Source: Acanthosepion lycidas (taxonomy: Eukaryota > Mollusca > Cephalopoda > Sepiida > Sepiidae). Taken from it: DNA of 64,000 nt. The notes below the pieces were generated by a model, which searched no databases, was not told where the DNA came from, and saw nothing but the letters and a program-made list of their open reading frames with translations. The first letter of the stretch is position 1, and every line of letters begins with the position of its first letter. The stretch is taken from positions 58,909,292-58,973,291 of the forward strand of contig OZ010611.1 in assembly GCA_963932145.1 (NCBI GenBank), written 5' to 3'. Below are positions 1-11,700 of this stretch, in pieces. The translations under genes were made by a program, and so were the position numbers.

Positions 1-13
1 GTTAGTAGAAAAA

Positions 14-27
14 TTTGTGGGCACAAA
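14..27. other. Conserved 14-bp dyad in the satellite monomer (first example)
   Basis: TTTGTG at 14-19 and CACAAA at 22-27 are perfect inverted repeats around GG. The motif recurs about every 200 bp in all subfamilies. Common variants such as GTTGTGGGCACAAA keep five of the six pairs. In several edge monomers the arms are nine bases, AATTTTGTG and CACAAAATT (for example 52813-52832). A short symmetric site present hundreds of times could bind a dimeric protein, but no known box is recognised. Confidence 0.6.
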
Positions 28-100
28 ATGGGTGATCATTGACTTATTCTCTTCTGTTTGTGCCTTGTCTTTAGCTTTTTCTTCTATATTTAACATTATG

Positions 101-121
101 TAGAGGCAAGGCCCCCCTCTA
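101..121. other. Conserved 6-bp hairpin in the satellite monomer (first example)
   Basis: TAGAGG at 101-106 and CCTCTA at 116-121 are perfect inverted repeats separated by nine bases. Subfamily A has CAAGGCCCC in the loop and subfamily B has CTAGGCTCC, yet both arms are kept in most units. Exceptions occur, such as GTAGTGG near 43092. The pattern suggests a foldable or protein-bound site, though shared ancestry alone could explain it. Confidence 0.55.
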
Positions 122-599
122 AATCTGGATTGAAATTATTTTTCTTTCTAATTCATAGAAATGGAGTAGCGTGCAATGGTGACGTCTCATACAACTGTGA
201 GTTAGTAGAAAAAGTTGTGGGCACAAAATGGGTGATCAGTGTCTTATTCTCTTCTGTTTGTGCCTTGTCTTTAGCTTTTTCTTCTATATTTAACATTATG
301 TAGAGGCAAGGCCCCCATCTAAATCTGGATTGAAATTATTTTTCATTCTAATTCATAGAAATGGAGTAGCGTTCAATGGTGTCGTCTCATACAACTGTGA
401 GTTAGTAGAAAAATTTGTGGGCACAAAATGGGTGATCGCTGTCTTATTCTCTTCTGTTTGTGCCTTGTCTTTAGCTTTTTCTTCTCTATTTAACATTATG
501 TAGAGGCAAGGCCCCCCTCTAAATCTAAATTGAAATTATTTTTCATTGTAATTCATAGAAATGGAGTAGCGTGCAATGGTGTCATCTCATACAACTCTC

Positions 600-3500
600 A
601 GTTAGTAGAAAAATTTGTGGGCACAAAATGTTTGATCAGAGTCTTATTCTCTTCTGTTTTTGCCTTGTCTTTAGCTTTTATTTCTATATTTAACATTATG
701 TAGAGGCAAGGCCCCCCTCTAAATCTGGATTGAAATTATTTTTCATTCTAATTCATAGAAATGGAGTAGCGTGCAATGGTGTCGTCTCATACAACTGTGA
801 GTGAGTAGAAAAATTTGTGGGCACAAAATGGGTGATCAGTGACTTATTCTCTTCTGTTTGAGCCTTGTCTTTAGCTTTTTCTTCTATATTTAACATTATG
901 TAGAGGCAAGGCCCCCCTCTAAATCTGGATTGAAATTATTTTTCATTCTAATTCATAGAAATGGAGTAGCGTGCAATGGTGTCGTCTCATCCTACTGTGT
1001 GTTAGTAGAAATATTTGTGGGCACAAAATGGGTGATCAATGACTTCTTCTGTTCTGTTTGAGCCTTGTCTTTACCTTTTTCTTCTATATTAACATTATGT
1101 AGAGGCAAGGCCCCCCTCTAAATCTGGATTGAAATTATTTTTCATTCTAATTCATAGAAATGGAGTAGCGTGCAATGGTGTCGTCTCATACAACTGTGAG
1201 TTAGTAGAAAAATTTGGGGGCACAAAATGGGTGATCAGTATCTTATTCTCTTCTGTTTGTGCCTTGTCTTTAGCTTTTTCTTCTATATTTAACATTATGT
1301 AGAGGCAAGGCCCCCCTCGAAATCTGGATTGCAATTATTTTTCATTCTAATTCATAGAAATGGAGTAGCGTGCAATGGGATTGTCTCATACAACTGTGAG
1401 TTAGTAGAAAAATTTGTGGGCACAAAATGGGTGATCAGTGTATTATTCTCTTCTGTTTGTGCCTTGTCTTTAGCTTTTTCTTCTATATTTAACATTATGT
1501 AGAGGCAAGGCCCCCCTCTAAATCTGGATTGAAATTATTTTTCATTCTAATTCATAGAAATGGAGTAGCGTGCAATGGTGTCGTCTCATACAACTGTGAG
1601 TTAGTAGAAAAATTTGTAGGCACAAAATGGATGATCAGTGGCTTATTCTCTTCTGTTATTGCCTTGTCTTTAACCTTTTCTTCTATATTTAACATTATGT
1701 AGAGGCAAGGCACCCCTCTAAATCTAAATTGAAATTATTTTTCATTCTAATTTATAGAAATGGTGTAGCGTGCAATGGTGTCGTCTCATACAACTGTGAT
1801 TTAGTAGAAAAAGTTGTGGGCACAAAATGGGTGATCAGTGACTTATTCTCTTTTGTTTGTGCCTTGTCATTAACCTTTTCTTCTATATTTAACATTATGT
1901 AGAGGCAAGGCCCCCCTCTAAATCTGGATTGAAATTATTTTTCATTCTAATTCATAGAAATGGAGTAGCGTGCAATGGTGTCGTCTCATACAACTGTGAG
2001 TTAGTAGAAAAAGTTGTGGGCACAAAATGGGTGATCAGTGTCTTATTCTCTTCTGTTTGTGCCTTGTCTTTAGCTTTTTCTTCTATATTTAACATTATGT
2101 AGAGGCAAGGCCCCCCTCTAAATCTGGATTGAAATTATTTTTCATTCTAATTCATAGAAATGGAGTAGCGTGCAATGGTGTCGTCTCATACAACTGTGAG
2201 TTAGTAGAAAAAGTTGTGGGCACAAAATGGGTGATCAGAGTCTTATTCTCTTCTCTTTGTGCCTAGTCTTTAACCTTTTCTTCTATATTTAACATTATGT
2301 AGAGGCAAGGCCCCCCTCTAAATCTGGATTGAAATTATTTTTCATTCTAATTCATAGAAATGGAGTAGCGTGCAATGGTGTCGTCTCATACAACTGTGAG
2401 TTAGTAGAAAAATTTTTGGGCACAAAATGGGTGATCAGTGTCTTATTCTCTTCTGTTTGTGCCTTGTCTTTAGCTTTTTCTTCTATATTTAATATTATGT
2501 AGAGGCAAGGCCCCCCTCTAAATCTGGATTGAAATTATTTTTCATTCTAATTCATAGAAATGGAGTAGCGTGCAATGGTGTCGTCTCATACAACTGTGAG
2601 TTAGTAGAAAAATTTGTGGGCACAAAATGTTTGATCAGAGTCTTATTCTCTTCTGTTTTTGCCTTGTCTTTAGCTTTTTCTTCTATATTTAACATTATGT
2701 AGAGGCAAGGCCCCCCTCTAAATCTGGATTGAAATTATTTTTCATTCTAATTCATAGAAATGGAGTAGCGTGCAATTGTGACGTCTCATACAACTGTGAG
2801 TTAGTAGAAAAAGTTGTGGGCACAAAATGGGTGATCAGTGTCTTATTCTCTTCTGTTTGTGCCTTGTCTTTAGCTTTTTCTTCTATATTTAACATTATGT
2901 AGAGGCAAGGCCCCCCTCTAAATCTGGATTGAAATTATTTTTCATTCTAATTCATAGAAATGGAGTAGCGTGCAATGGTGTCGTCTCATACAACTGTGAG
3001 TTAGTAGAAAAATTTGTGGGCACAAAATGGGTGATCACTGTCTTATTCTCTTCTGTTTGTGCCTTGTCTTTAGCTTTTTCTTCTCTATTTAACATTATGT
3101 AGAGGCAAGGCCCCCATCTAAATCTAAATTGAAATTATTTTTCATTGTAATTCATAGAAATGGAGTAGCGTGCAATGGTGTCATCTCATACAACTCTCAG
3201 TTAGTAGAAAAATTTGTGGGCACAAAATGGGTGATCATTGACTTATTCTCTTCTGTTTTTGCCTTGTTTTTAGCTTTTTCTTCGATATTTAACATTATGT
3301 AGAGGCAAGGCCCCCCTCTAAATCTGGATTGAAATTATTTTTCATTCTAATTCATAGAAATGGAGTAGCGTGCAATGGTGTCGTCTCATACAACTGTGAG
3401 TTAGTAGAACAATTTGTGGGCACAAAATGGGTGATCAGTGTCTTATTGTCTTCTGTTTGTGCCTTGTCTTTAACTTTTTCTTCTATATTTAACATTATGT

Positions 3501-5770
3501 AGAGGCAAGGCCCCCCTCTAAATCTGGATTGAAATTATTTTTCATTCTAATTCATAGAAATGGAGTAGCGTGCAATGGTGTCGTCTCATACAACTGTGAG
3601 TTAGTAGAAAAATTTGTGGGCACAAAATGTTTGATCAGAGTCTTATTCTCTTCTGTTTTTGCCTTGTCTTTAGCTTTTTCTTATATATTTAACATTATGT
3701 AGAGGCAAGGCCCCCCTCTAAATCTGGATTGAAATTATTTTTCATTCTAATTCATAGAAATGGAGTAGCGTGCAATGGTGTCGTCTCATACAACTGTGAG
3801 TGAGTAGAAAAATTTGTGGGCACAAAATGGGTGATCAGTGACTTATTCTCTTCTGTTTGAGCCTTGTCTTTAGCTTTTTCTTCTATATTTAACATTATGT
3901 AGAGGCAAGGCCCCCCTCTAAATCTGGATTGAAATTATTTTTCATTCTAATTCATAGAAATGGAGTAGCGTGCAATGGTGTCGTCTCATCCTACTGTGTG
4001 TTAGTAGAAATATTTGTGGGCACAAAATGGGTGATCAATGACTTCTTCTGTTCTGTTTGAGCCTTGTCTTTACCTTTTTCTTCTATATTAACATTATGTA
4101 GAGGCAAGGCCCCCCTCTAAATCTGGATTGAAATTATTTTTCATTCTAATTCATAGAAATGGAGTAGCGTGCAATGGTGTCGTCTCATACAACTGTGAGT
4201 TAGTAGAAAAATTTGGGGGCACAAAATGGGTGATCAGTATCTTATTCTCTTCTGTTTGTGCCTTGTCTTTAGCTTTTTCTTCTATATTTAACATTATGTA
4301 GAGGCAAGGCCCCCCTCGAAATCTGGATTGCAATTATTTTTCATTCTAATTCATAGAAATGGAGTAGCGTGCAATGGGATTGTCTCATACAACTGTGAGT
4401 TAGTAGAAAAATTTGTGGGCACAAAATGGGTGATCAGTGTCTTATTCTCTTCTGTTTGTGCCTTGTCTTTAGCTTTTTCTTCTATATTTAACATTATGTA
4501 GAGGCAAGGCCCCCCTCTAAATCTGGATTGAAATTATTTTTCATTCTAATTCATAGAAATGGAGTAGCGTGCAATGGTGTCGTCTCATACAACTGTGAGT
4601 TAGTAGAAAAATTTGTAGGCACAAAATGGATGATCAGTGGCTTATTCTCTTCTGTTATTGCCTTGTCTTTAACCTTTTCTTCTATATTTAACATTATGTA
4701 GAGGCAAGGCACCCCTCTAAATCTAAATTGAAATTATTTTTCATTCTAATTTATAGAAATGGTGTAGCGTGCAATGGTGTCGTCTCATACAACTGTGATT
4801 TAGTAGAAAAAGTTGTGGGCACAAAATGGGTGATCAGTGACTTATTCTCTTTTGTTTGTGCCTTGTCATTAACCTTTTCTTCTATATTTAACATTATGTA
4901 GAGGCAAGGCCCCCCTCTAAATCTGGATTGAAATTATTTTTCATTCTAATTCATAGAAATGGAGTAGCGTGCAATGGTGTCGTCTCATACAACTGTGAGT
5001 TAGTAGAAAAAGTTGTGGGCACAAAATGGGTGATCAGTGTCTTATTCTCTACTGTTTGTGCCTTGTCTTTAGCTTTTTCTTCTATATTTAACATTATGTA
5101 GAGGCAAGGCCCCCCTCTAAATCTGGATTGAAATTATTTTTCATTCTAATTCATAGAAATGGAGTAGCGTGCAATGGTGTCGTCTCATACAACTGTGAGT
5201 TAGTAGAAAAAGTTGTGGGCACAAAATGGGTGATCAGAGTCTTATTCTCTTCTCTTTGTGCCTATTCTTTAACCTTTTCTTCTATATTTAACATTATGTA
5301 GAGGCAAGGCCCCCCTCTAAATCTGGATTGAAATTATTTTTCATTCTAATTCATAGAAATGGAGTAGCGTGCAATGGTGTCGTCTCATACAACTGTGAGT
5401 TAGTAGAAAAATTTTTGGGCACAAAATGGGTGATCAGTGTCTTATTCTCTTCTGTTTGTGCCTTGTCTTTAGCTTTTTCTTCTATATTTAATATTATGTA
5501 GAGGCAAGGCCCCCCTCTAAATCTGGATTGAAATTATTTTTCATTCTAATTCATAGAAATGGAGTAGCGTGCAATGGTGTCGTCTCATACAACTGTGAGT
5601 TAGTAGAAAAATTTGTGGGCACAAAATGTTTGATCAGAGTCTTATTCTCTTCTGTTTTTGCCTTGTCTTTAGCTTTTTCTTCTATATTTAACATTATGTA
5701 GAGGCAAGGCCCCCCTCTAAATCTGGATTGAAATTATTTTTCATTCTAATTCATAGAAATGGAGTAGCGT
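600..5770. repeat. Two copies of a ~2.17 kb multi-monomer block, offset 2999 bp
   Basis: The blocks at about 600-2770 and 3600-5770 carry the same ordered set of variants at a constant offset of 2999 bp. Shared markers include CATCCTACTGTGTG (about 989 and 3988), the 1-bp deletion in TCTATATTAACATT (about 1083 and 4082), GCAATGGGATTG (about 1372 and 4371), AATTTTTGGGC (about 2411 and 5410) and TTTAATATTATG (about 2489 and 5488). The offset equals fifteen 200-bp units minus that 1-bp deletion. The copies differ at very few bases, for example near 1441/4440 and 2050/5050. A third, older version of part of the same order lies at about 22.37-24.5 kb. Confidence 0.88.
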
Positions 5771-8700
5771 GCAATGGTGTCGTCTCATACAACTGTGAAT
5801 TAGTAGAAACATTTGTGGGCACAAAATGGGTGATCAGTGTCTTATTCTCTTCTGTTTGTGCCTTGTCTTTAGCTTTTTCTTCTATATTTAACATTATGTA
5901 GAGGCAAGGCCCCACTCTAAATCTGGATTGAAATTATTTTTCATTCTAATTCATAGAAATGGAGTAGCGTGCAATGGTGTCGTCTCATACAACTGTGAGT
6001 TAGTAGAAAAAATTTGTGGGCACAAAATGGGTGATCAGTGTCTTATTCTCTTCTGTTTGTGCCTTGTCTTTAGCTTTTTCTTCTATATTTAACATTATGT
6101 AGAGGCAAGGCCCCCCTCTAAATCTGGATTGAAATTATTTTTCATTCTAATTCATAGAAATGGAGTGGCGTGCAATGGTGACGTCTCATATAACTGTGAG
6201 TTAGTAGAAAAATTTGTGGGCACAAAATGGGTTATCAGTGACTTATTCTCTTCTGTTTGACCCTTGTCTTTAGCTGTTTCTTCTATATTTAACATTATGT
6301 AGAGGCAAGGCCCCCCTCTAAATCTGGATTGAAATTATTTTTCATTCTAATTCATAGAAATGGAGAAGCGTGCAATGGTGACGTCTCATACAACTGTGAG
6401 TTAGTAGAAAAATTTGTGGGCACAAAATGGGTGATCAGTGACTTATTCTCTTCTGTTTGACCCTTGTCTTTAGCTTTTTCTTATATATTTAACGTTATGT
6501 AGAGTAAAGGCCCCCCTCTAAATCTCAATTGATATTATTTTTCATTCTAATTCATAGAAATGGAGCAGCGTGCAATGGTGTCGTCTCATACAACTGTGAG
6601 TTAGTAGAAAAATTTGTGGGCACAAAATGGGTGATCATTGACTTATTCTCTTCTGTTTGTGCCTTGTCTTTACCTTTTTCTTCTATATTTAACATTATGT
6701 AGAGGCAAGGCCCCCCTCTAAATCTGGATTGAAATTATTTTTCATTCTAATTCATAGAAATGGAGTAGCGTGCAATGGTGTCGTCTCATAAAACGGTGAG
6801 TTAGTAGAAAAATTTGTGGGCACAAAATTGGTGATCAGTGTCTTATTCTCTTCTGTTTGTGCCTTGTCTTTAGCTTTTTCTTCTATATTTAACATTATGT
6901 AGAGGCAAGGCCCCCCTCTAAATCTGGATTGAAATTATTTTTCATTCTAATTCATAGAAATGGAGAAGCGTGCAATGGTGTCGTCTCATACAACTGTGAG
7001 TTAGTAGAAAAATTTGTGGGCAGACAATGGGTATCAGTGTCTTATTCTCTTCTGTTTGTGGCTTGCCTTTAGCTTTTTCTTCTATATTTAACATTATGTA
7101 GAGGCAAGGCCCCCCTCTAAATCTGGATTGAAATTATTTTTCATTCTAATTTATAGAAATGGAGTAGCGTGCAATGGTGTCGTCTCATACAACTGTGAGT
7201 TAGTAGAAAAATTTGTGGGTACAAAATGGGTGATCATTGACTTATTCTCTTCTGTTTGTGCCTTGTCTTTACCTTTTTCTTCTATATTTAACATTATGTA
7301 GAGGCAAGGCCCCCCTCTAAATCTGGATTGAAATTATTTTTCATTCTAATTCATAGAAATGGAGTAGCGTGCAATGGTGTCGTCTCATACAACTGTGAGT
7401 TAGTAGAAAAATTTGTGGGCACAAAATTGGTGATCAGTGTCTTATTCTCTTCTGTTTGTGCCTTGTCTTTAGCTTTTTCTTCTATATTTAACATTATGTA
7501 GAGGCAAGGCCCCCCTCTAAATCTGGATTGAAATTATTTTTCATTCTAATTCATAGAAATGGAGAAGCGTGCAATGGTGTCGTCTCATACAACTGTGAGT
7601 TAGTAGAACAATTTGTGGGCACAAAATGGGTGATCAGTGTCTTATTGTCTTCTATATGTGCCTTGTCTTTAACTTTTTCTTCTATATTTAACATTATGTA
7701 GAGGCAAGGCCCCCCTCTAAATCTGGATTGAAATTATTTTTCATTCTAATTCATAGAAATGGAGTAGCGTGCAATGGTGTCGTCTCATACAACTGTGAGT
7801 TAGTATAAAAAGTTGTGGGCACAAAATGGGTGATCAGAGTCTTATTCTCTTCTGTTTGTGCCTTGTCTTTAACCTTTTCTTCTATATTTAACATTATGTA
7901 GAGGCAAGGCCCCCCTCTAAATCTGGATTGAAATTATTTTTCATTCTAATTCATAGAAATGGAGTAGCGTGCAATGGTGTCGTCTCATACAACTGTGAAT
8001 TAGTAGAAAAATTTGTGGGCACAAAATGGGTGATCAGTGTCTTATTCTCTTCTGTTTGTGCCTTGTCTTTACCTTTTTCTTCTATATTTAACATTATGTA
8101 GAGGCAAGGCCCCCCTCTAAATCTGGATTGAAATTATTTTTCATTCTAATTCATAGAAATGGAGCAGCGTGCAATGGTGTCGTCTCATACAACTGTGAGT
8201 TAGTAGAAAAATTTGTGGGCACAAAATGGGTGATCATTGACTTATTCTCTTCTGTTTGTGCCTTGTCTTTACCTTTTTCTTCTATATTTAACATTATGTA
8301 GAGGCAAGGCCCCCCTCTAAATCTGGATTGAAATTATTTTTCATTCTAATTCATAGAAATGGAGTAGCGTGCAATGGTGTCGTCTCATAAAACTGTGAGT
8401 TAATAGAAAAATTTGTGGGCACAAAATGGGTGATCAGTGTCTTATTCTCTTCTGTTTGTGCCTTGTCTTTAGCTTTTTCTTCTATATTTAACATTATGTA
8501 GAGGCAAGGCCCCCCTCTAAATCTGGATTGAAATTATTTTTCATTCTAATTCATAGAAATGGAGAAGCGTGCAATGGTGTCGTCTCATACAACTGTGAGT
8601 TAGTAGAAAAATTTGTGGGCAGAAAATGGGTATCAGTGTCCTATTCTCTTCTGTTTGTGGCTTGCCTTTAGCTTTTTCTTCTATATTTAACATTATGTAG

Positions 8701-11700
8701 AGGCAAGGCCCCCCTCTAAATCTGGATTGAAATTATTTTTCATTCTAATTCATAGAAATGGAGTAGCGTGCAATGGTGTCGTCTCATACAACAGTGAGTT
8801 AGTAGAAAAATTTGTGGGCATAAAATGGGTGATCAGTGTCTTATTCTCTTCTGTTTGTGCCTTGTCTTTAGCTTTTTCTTCTATATTTAACATTATGTAG
8901 AGGCATGGCCCCCCTCTAAATCTGGATTGAAATTATTTTTCATTCTAATTCATAGAAATGGAGTAGCGTGCAATGGTGTCGTCTCATACAACTGTGAGTT
9001 AGTAGAACAATTTTTGGGCACAAAATGGGTGATCAGTGTCTTATTGTCTTCTGTTTGTGCCTTGTCTTTAACTTTTTCTTCTATATTTAACATTATGTAG
9101 AGGCAAGGCCCCCCTCTAAATCTGGATTGAAATTATTTTTCATTCTAATTCATAGAAATGGAGTAGCGTGCAATGGTGTCGTCTCATACAACTGTGAGTT
9201 AGTAGAAAAAGTTGTGGGCACAAAATGGGTTATCAGAGTCTTATTCTCTTCTGTTTGTGCCTTGTCTTTAACCTTTTCTTCTATATTTAACATTATGTAG
9301 AGGCAAGGCCCCCCTCTAAATCTGGATTGAAATTATTTTTCATTCTAATTCATAGAAATGGAGTAGCGTGCAATGGTGTCGTCTCATACAACTGTGAATT
9401 AGTAGAAAAATTTGTGGGCACAAAATGGGTGATCAGTGTCTTATTCTCTTCTGTTTGTGCCTTGTCTTTAGCTTTTTCTTCTATATTTAACATTATGTAG
9501 AGGCAAGGCCCCCCTCTAAATCTAAATTGAAATTATTTTTCATTGTAATTCATCGAAATGGAGTAGCGTGGAATGGTGTCGTCTCATACAACTCTCAGTT
9601 AGTAGAAAAATTTGTGGGCACAAAATGGGTGATCATTGACTTATTCTCTTCTGTTTTTGCCTTGTTTTTAGCTTTTTCTTCTATATTTAACATTATGTAG
9701 AGGCAAGGCCCCCCTCTAAATCTGGATTGAAATTATTTTTCATTCTAATTCATAGAAATGGAGTAGCGTGCAATGGTGTCGTCTCATACAACTGTGAGTT
9801 AGTAGAACAATTTGTGGGCACAAAATTGGTGATCAGTGTCTTATTCTCTTCTGTTTGTGCCTTGTCTTTAGCTTTTTCTTCTATATTTAACATTATGTAG
9901 AGGCAAGGCCCCCCTCTAAATCTGGATTGAAATTATTTTTCATTCTAATTCATAGAAATGGAGAAGCGTGCAATGGTGTCGTCTCATACAACTGTGAGTT
10001 AGTAGAACAATTTGTGGGCACAAAATGGGTGATCAGTGTCTTATTGTCTTCTATATGTGCCTTGTCTTTAACTTTTTCTTCTATATTTAACATTATGTAG
10101 AGGCAAGGCCCCCCTCTAAATCTGGATTGAAATTATTTTTCATTCTAATTCATAGAAATGGAGTAGCGTGCAATGGTGTCGTCTCATACAACTGTGAGTT
10201 AGTAGAAAAAGTTGTGGGCACAAAATGGGTGATCAGAGTCTTATTCTCTTCTGTTTGTGCCTTGTCTTTAACCTTTTCTTCTATATTTAACATTATGTAG
10301 AGGCAAGGCCCCCCTCTAAATCTGGATTGAAATTATTTTTCATTCTAATTCATAGAAATGGAGTAGCGTGCAATGGTGTCGTCTCATACAACTGTGAATT
10401 AGTAGAAAAATTTGTGGGCACAAAATGGGTGATCAGTGTCTTATTCTCTTCTGTTTGTGCCTTGTCTTTACCTTTTTCTTCTATATTTAACATTATGTAG
10501 AGGCAAGGCCCCCCTCTAAATCTGGATTGAAATTATTTTTCATTCTAATTCATAGAAATGGAGCAGCGTGCAATGGTGTCGTCTCATACAACTGTGAGTT
10601 AGTAGAAAAATTTGTGGGCACAAAATGGGTGATCATTGACTTATTCTCTTCTGTTTGTGCCTTGTCTTTACCTTTTTCTTCTATATTTAACATTATGTAG
10701 AGGCAAGGCCCCCCTCTAAATCTGGATTGAAATTATTTTTCATTCTAATTCATAGAAATGGAGTAGCGTGCAATGGTGTCGTCTCATAAAACTGTGAGTT
10801 AGTAGAAAAATTTGTGGGCACAAAATGGGTGATCAGTGTCTTATTCTCTTCTGTTTGTGCCTTGTCTTTAGCTTTTTCTTCTATATTTAACATTATGTAG
10901 AGGCAAGGCCCCCCTCTAAATCTGGATTGAAATTATTTTTCATTCTAATTCATAGAAATGGAGAAGCGTGCAATGGTGTCGTCTCATACAACTGTGAGTT
11001 AGTAGAAAAATTTGTGGGCAGAAAATGGGTATCAGTGTCCTATTCTCTTCTGTTTGTGGCTTGCCTTTAGCTTTTTCTTCTATATTTAACATTATGTAGA
11101 GGCAAGGCCCCCCTCTAAATCTGGATTGAAATTATTTTTCATTCTAATTCATAGAAATGGAGTAGCGTGCAATGGTGTCGTCTCATACAACAGTGAGTTA
11201 GTAGAAAAATTTGTGGGCATAAAATGGGTGATCAGTGTCTTATTCTCTTCTGTTTGTGCCTTGTCTTTAGCTTTTTCTTCTATATTTAACATTATGTAGA
11301 GGCATGGCCCCCCTCTAAATCTGGATTGAAATTATTTTTCATTCTAATTCATAGAAATGGAGTAGCGTGCAATGGTGTCGTCTCATACAACTGTGAGTTA
11401 GTAGAACAATTTTTGGGCACAAAATGGGTGATCAGTGTCTTATTGTCTTCTGTTTGTGCCTTGTCTTTAACTTTTTCTTCTATATTTAACATTATGTAGA
11501 GGCAAGGCCCCCCTCTAAATCTGGATTGAAATTATTTTTCATTCTAATTCATAGAAATGGAGGAGCGTGCAATGGTGTCATCTCATACAACTGTGAGTTA
11601 GTAGAAAAAGTTGTGGGCACAAAATGGGTGATCAGAGTCTTATTCTCTTCTCTTTGTGCCTATTCTTTAACCTTTTCTTCTATATTTAACATTATGTAGA

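Noticed and set aside
1152-1334. 60-88 codon ORFs inside the satellite, on both strands (for example 1152-1334, 4151-4333, 36396-36644, 51827-52093)
   Set aside because: They are by-products of the repeat. The same ORFs recur with the repeat copies, the 200-bp period breaks any frame within three monomers, and there is no codon signal.
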